Shown here in pieces: positions 8,520-10,542 of a stretch of 10,542 nucleotides of DNA; within the stretch, counting starts at the first letter, position 1, and every line of letters begins with the position of its first letter. Source of the stretch: Jimgerdemannia flammicorona (taxonomy: Eukaryota > Mucoromycota > Endogonomycetes > Endogonales > Endogonaceae); assembly GCA_003990745.1 (NCBI GenBank), contig RBNI01007211.1, positions 1 through 10,542 of the forward strand. The letters are read 5' to 3'. Under the pieces are notes generated by a model that saw only the letters and a list, made by a program, of their open reading frames with translations, searched no databases and had not been told where the DNA came from. The position numbers and the translations under genes are program-made.

Positions 8520-8632
8520 GAGTTAGGCAATCTTTTGTGAGGGTTAGGCAATCTTTTGTGAGGGTTAGGCAGCCATTTTGTACAGGTTGGGCAGTCTTAT
8601 GTGGGGGGGTTGGGCCGGGTGCCTCTTATGTA
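8508..8632. repeat. 21-23-nt tandem array (GTTAGGCAATCTTTTGTGAGG) starting at the gene end
   Basis: GTTAGG/GTTGGG cores recur at 8522, 8543, 8564, 8586 and 8609, giving periods of 21, 21, 22 and 23 nt. The first two full units are nearly identical, the later ones diverged. The last codons and stop of the preceding gene (GCAGTTTTTGTAAGA at 8508) resemble the unit's GCAATCTTTTGTGAG part, so the array seems to begin within the coding end. Confidence 0.88.
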
Positions 8633-8750
8633 GCACTAGCTTAGCCATTACACAGGGCCCTACTGGCCCCTTGGCCCTGCTCTGTAGTGCTGCCAGTGTG
8701 GTGCTGTGGTGCAGGGCCAGGGTACCCATGGGACCCGAACTGATGACTTC
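8633..8750. other. Spacer without gene between arrays
   Basis: G/C-rich sequence with no convincing coding frame. It stays open in one plus frame across the arrays on both sides, but the predicted protein is only a translation of repeats. Nothing else was seen apart from a weak RNA polymerase III B-box-like match on the minus strand (8731-8741). Confidence 0.5.
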
Positions 8751-8810
8751 GACTGCTGGAAACACCCTCCGACTACCAGAAGCACCCTCTGACTGCCAGA
8801 AGTACTCTCT
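8751..8810. repeat. Three-copy 20-nt tandem repeat (GACTGCCAGAAGCACCCTCT-like)
   Basis: Copies start at 8751, 8771 and 8791, exactly 20 nt apart, with a few substitutions between them (GACTGCTGGA, GACTACCAGA, GACTGCCAGA). It lies immediately before the larger alternating minisatellite. Confidence 0.88.
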
Positions 8811-8827
8811 GCCCTGGACTCCTTGGC

Positions 8828-9297
8828 AGCTTGGGGTTGCATCTATGCCACTGGCGGAGGGCCACAAATTTTGTATGCTCCCTCCGCCTGCCCCACCCAT
8901 CCCAGACACTTGTGGCTTGGGACTGCCCCTTGCTGCTGGTAGAGGGCCGCAAATTTTGCATGCTCCCTTTGCCAACCCCATGCCCACCAACCCGCCAACT
9001 GACCCTGCCTACTGACCCAGACACTGACAGCTTGGGGCTGCCCCTCACTGCTGGCGGAGGGCCACAAATTTTGTGCACTCCCTCTCCTATCTCCCCAACC
9101 CAGACACTTGCGGCTTGGGGCTGCCTCTTGCTGCCAGCAGAGGGCTACAAATTTTGTGCACTCCCTCTGCTGACCCACTGACCCACCCACTGACCCACCC
9201 ACCAACCTGCCCACTGACCCGGGCACTGGCAGCTTGGGGCTGCCCCTTGCTACTGGCTGAGGGCTGCAAATATTGCATGCTCCCTCCACTGTCACTG
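8828..9297. repeat. Alternating minisatellite, five units in short/long order
   Basis: Units open with GCTTGGGGCTGC and contain GGAGGGCCACAAATTTTG followed by a C-rich tail. Units begin at 8828, 8914, 9029, 9112 and 9231, so the spacings are 86, 115, 83 and 119 nt. Units 1 and 3 share GGCGGAGGGCCAC and a short tail ending CAGACACTTG. Units 2 and 4 share a longer tail made of ACTGACCCACC-like sub-repeats. This is a dimer-type higher-order repeat of about 201 nt. Open frames on both strands across it (8578-9015, 9073-9372 plus; 8773-9078, 8843-9481 minus) are products of the repeat. Confidence 0.9.
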
Positions 9298-9441
9298 CCA
9301 ACTCTGCCCCACTTGGGCCGCAAACTCTGGGCTGAGTCCTCAGGTTTTTTTTTCCTTTTTTTATTAGTTTGAAAGGTATTAATTTGAAAGGTATTAAATA
9401 TTCCACAAGGCCAACCAACTTATCCACAGACCCACCAAATT
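9298..9441. other. Spacer downstream of the hAT remnant, with T tracts and a 15-nt duplication
   Basis: No gene is seen. There are T runs at 9346-9361, and TTTGAAAGGTATTAA occurs twice in tandem (9368-9382 and 9383-9397). This region should hold the 3' untranslated part and terminal inverted repeat of the minus-strand hAT element, but I could not identify a terminal repeat because its partner end is outside the window. Confidence 0.6.
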
Positions 9442-10524
9442 TTAGCAGCCCGAGCCCCACCAAGACTTCAGATACATACATGCCCAGATTGTCTCAGCAT
9501 TCAGCGCACACCTCTTTGGAGTAATAAGGTCCACTCCACCTGAGAATACCTGCTCAACAGGAGCGCTGGAGGCAGGAATTGCCAGGTAGTCCCGAGCCAT
9601 ACCACACAGGTTGGGGAAGTCCATTTGATGCTGCTGCACACCCCAGTGGGTAGAGCAGTGGTTAGATTAGTGGGTTAAATTGGCCCAATACCCGCCTGAC
9701 AATGCCCACCTGACAATCCACCTTCCACCAGTTGAGCACCTCTATGCCCTCCAGCAGGACCACATGGTTGCTGGTGAGGTAAATGGTAAGTTTGTCTATT
9801 GACAGCAGCTCTTCCACTGACAGCTCTCTCTTCCTCTTTCTGCTGAAGTAAATGTGAGATAGAAGGGATCCCTCAGCATATTTGTCTAGACTTCAGCCGG
9901 AACCTTATAGTGGTACATAGTTTTTCTGATACACTTCGATTACAGCCTGCTTAGTTCCCTCAATGAAGTGCTGCTCCCAGCCCTGATCTTTATGGTATTG
10001 TAGCTTTAAGCATAGGTCCAGCACTGTTCAAAGAAAAGGAGAGTGAGTTTTTGCAAGGTTTCCTCTGTTTTGGAAGGGGCAATGGCCACATGCCGACATC
10101 AACATATCTGTACTGATTGAGTATATGGTGGTATCTGTTTGGGAGTAGTACTTTCTGAGCTTGCTTAGAGCAACCTCCATGGTATCTCTCTGATCCAGGC
10201 TTAACCATAAATCACTGCAACCCTCCAGTCTGTCCTCGAGCTTATCCTCTAGCCAGTCAATCAGAAGGTTATATACTGGTATCACAGAGCTTATTGTCAG
10301 GGTCGTTTGTTTGACTATATCCTTCGTACAATTGTCAAAACACTGGCAGTTATATGTGGTGAGGTATTACATTATGCAGAGGCAGACAAAACGAGTGTGG
10401 AGCCAGAGCAACCACTACTTACTTCTAAAACTCTGACAACATTCCTAAGTACATCCCACTCACTTTCACCTAGAGCCTCGGCCCATATTTCCTTGTCGGC
10501 AGCCATTGTTGAATCTATTGGCTT
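9442..10524 (-). pseudogene. hAT-family transposase, C-terminal half, four exons, decayed
   Basis: On the minus strand four exons join without any frameshift. Exon 1 is 10524-10423 (KPIDSTMAADKEIW, then EWDVL). Intron 10422-10343 (80 nt) starts GTAAGT. Exon 2 is 10342-10090 (SSVIPVYNLLIDWLED, KLRKYYSQTD). Intron 10089-10024 (66 nt) is less certain. Exon 3 is 10023-9722 (LKLQYHKDQGWE, ending NWWK). Intron 9721-9634 (88 nt) contains a CTAAC branch site. Exon 4 is 9633-9442 (DFPNLCGMARDYLAIPASSA, then VFSGG). The order, an EW-containing helix, the IPVYNLL block, LDxxLKLQYH and the terminal dimerisation domain, is that of the C-terminal half of hAT transposases, which cut and paste DNA with an RNase H-like core. 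Stops at 9907-9905 (TAA) and 9895-9893 (TGA) fall in the variable linker. The catalytic N-terminal part is missing, as the frame runs into a poly(T) tract at the window edge. The ATG at 10506 is therefore probably internal. Confidence 0.93.
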
Positions 10525-10542
10525 TTTTTTTTTTTTTTTTTT
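10523..10542. repeat. Run of at least 20 T at the window edge (poly(A) on the minus strand)
   Basis: Twenty uninterrupted T end the window. On the strand that codes for the hAT transposase this is a poly(A) run directly before still-coding codons. It may be the tail of a retrotransposed copy inserted into the hAT gene in the same orientation, or simply a low-complexity end of an assembled contig. Confidence 0.9.

Noticed and set aside
8522..8570. GAGGGTTAGGC resembling the fungal telomere repeat TTAGGG
   Set aside because: The match is confined to part of a 21-nt unit and there is no consecutive TTAGGG run.
8731..8741. Minus-strand AGTTCGGGTCC, similar to a tRNA/SINE B box
   Set aside because: No convincing A box at the proper distance and no cloverleaf could be drawn, so a tRNA or SINE head is not supported.
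8843..9481. Minus-strand open frame of 212 codons and plus-strand frames in the same area
   Set aside because: The frames are translations of the alternating minisatellite. The N-terminal part of the minus frame is the hAT exon 4 read in the wrong frame.

Overview
The window looks like repeat-rich accessory DNA from a filamentous fungus, probably a basidiomycete of the Agaricomycete type. This is inferred from three things: short GT-AG introns (about 60-140 nt), one with a clear CTAAC branch site; a LINE and a hAT transposase of fungal style; and extreme CpG depletion with many C-to-T-type stop codons, as expected where transposons are cytosine-methylated or hit by a RIP-like process. No intact protein-coding gene was found. 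Everything recognisable is a decayed copy.

Layout. Positions 1 to about 1100 are C/A-rich and hold no convincing gene, except a possible proline-rich start of a LINE ORF1 at 689. From about 1239 to 5971 lies a plus-strand non-LTR retrotransposon (LINE): a decayed ORF1-like acidic reading frame (1239-2752), then an ORF2 (2784-5971) with an APE-type endonuclease, a reverse transcriptase and the start of a Cys-rich C-terminal region. ORF2 carries about 16 in-frame stops but needs only one frameshift. Its end runs into a minisatellite of 10/14-nt units (to 6184), a 60-nt duplication and a pyrimidine-rich tract (to about 6340).

Positions 6468-8519 hold one or two spliced, unassigned genes on the plus strand. 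The better-defined one (7290-8519) is recovered by joining three exons across a 140-nt and a 61-nt intron, which leaves three in-frame stops. An upstream spliced segment (6468-7037) may be its 5' part, joined across an intron that would contain a 15-nt minisatellite (7086-7272). I cannot name the family.

Positions 8520-9290 are tandem repeats: a 21-23-nt array that begins at the stop codon of the preceding gene, a 20-nt array, and a larger minisatellite whose units alternate short and long, giving a period of about 201 nt. On the minus strand, 10524-9442 is the C-terminal half of a hAT-family transposase with three introns and two in-frame stops, ending in the hAT dimerisation motif. It is cut at its 5' side by a run of at least 20 T (A on its coding strand) at the window edge.

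The parts do not form a pathway. The window is a graveyard of mobile elements and satellite-like repeats around a decayed orphan gene, all apparently shaped by the same C-to-T decay.
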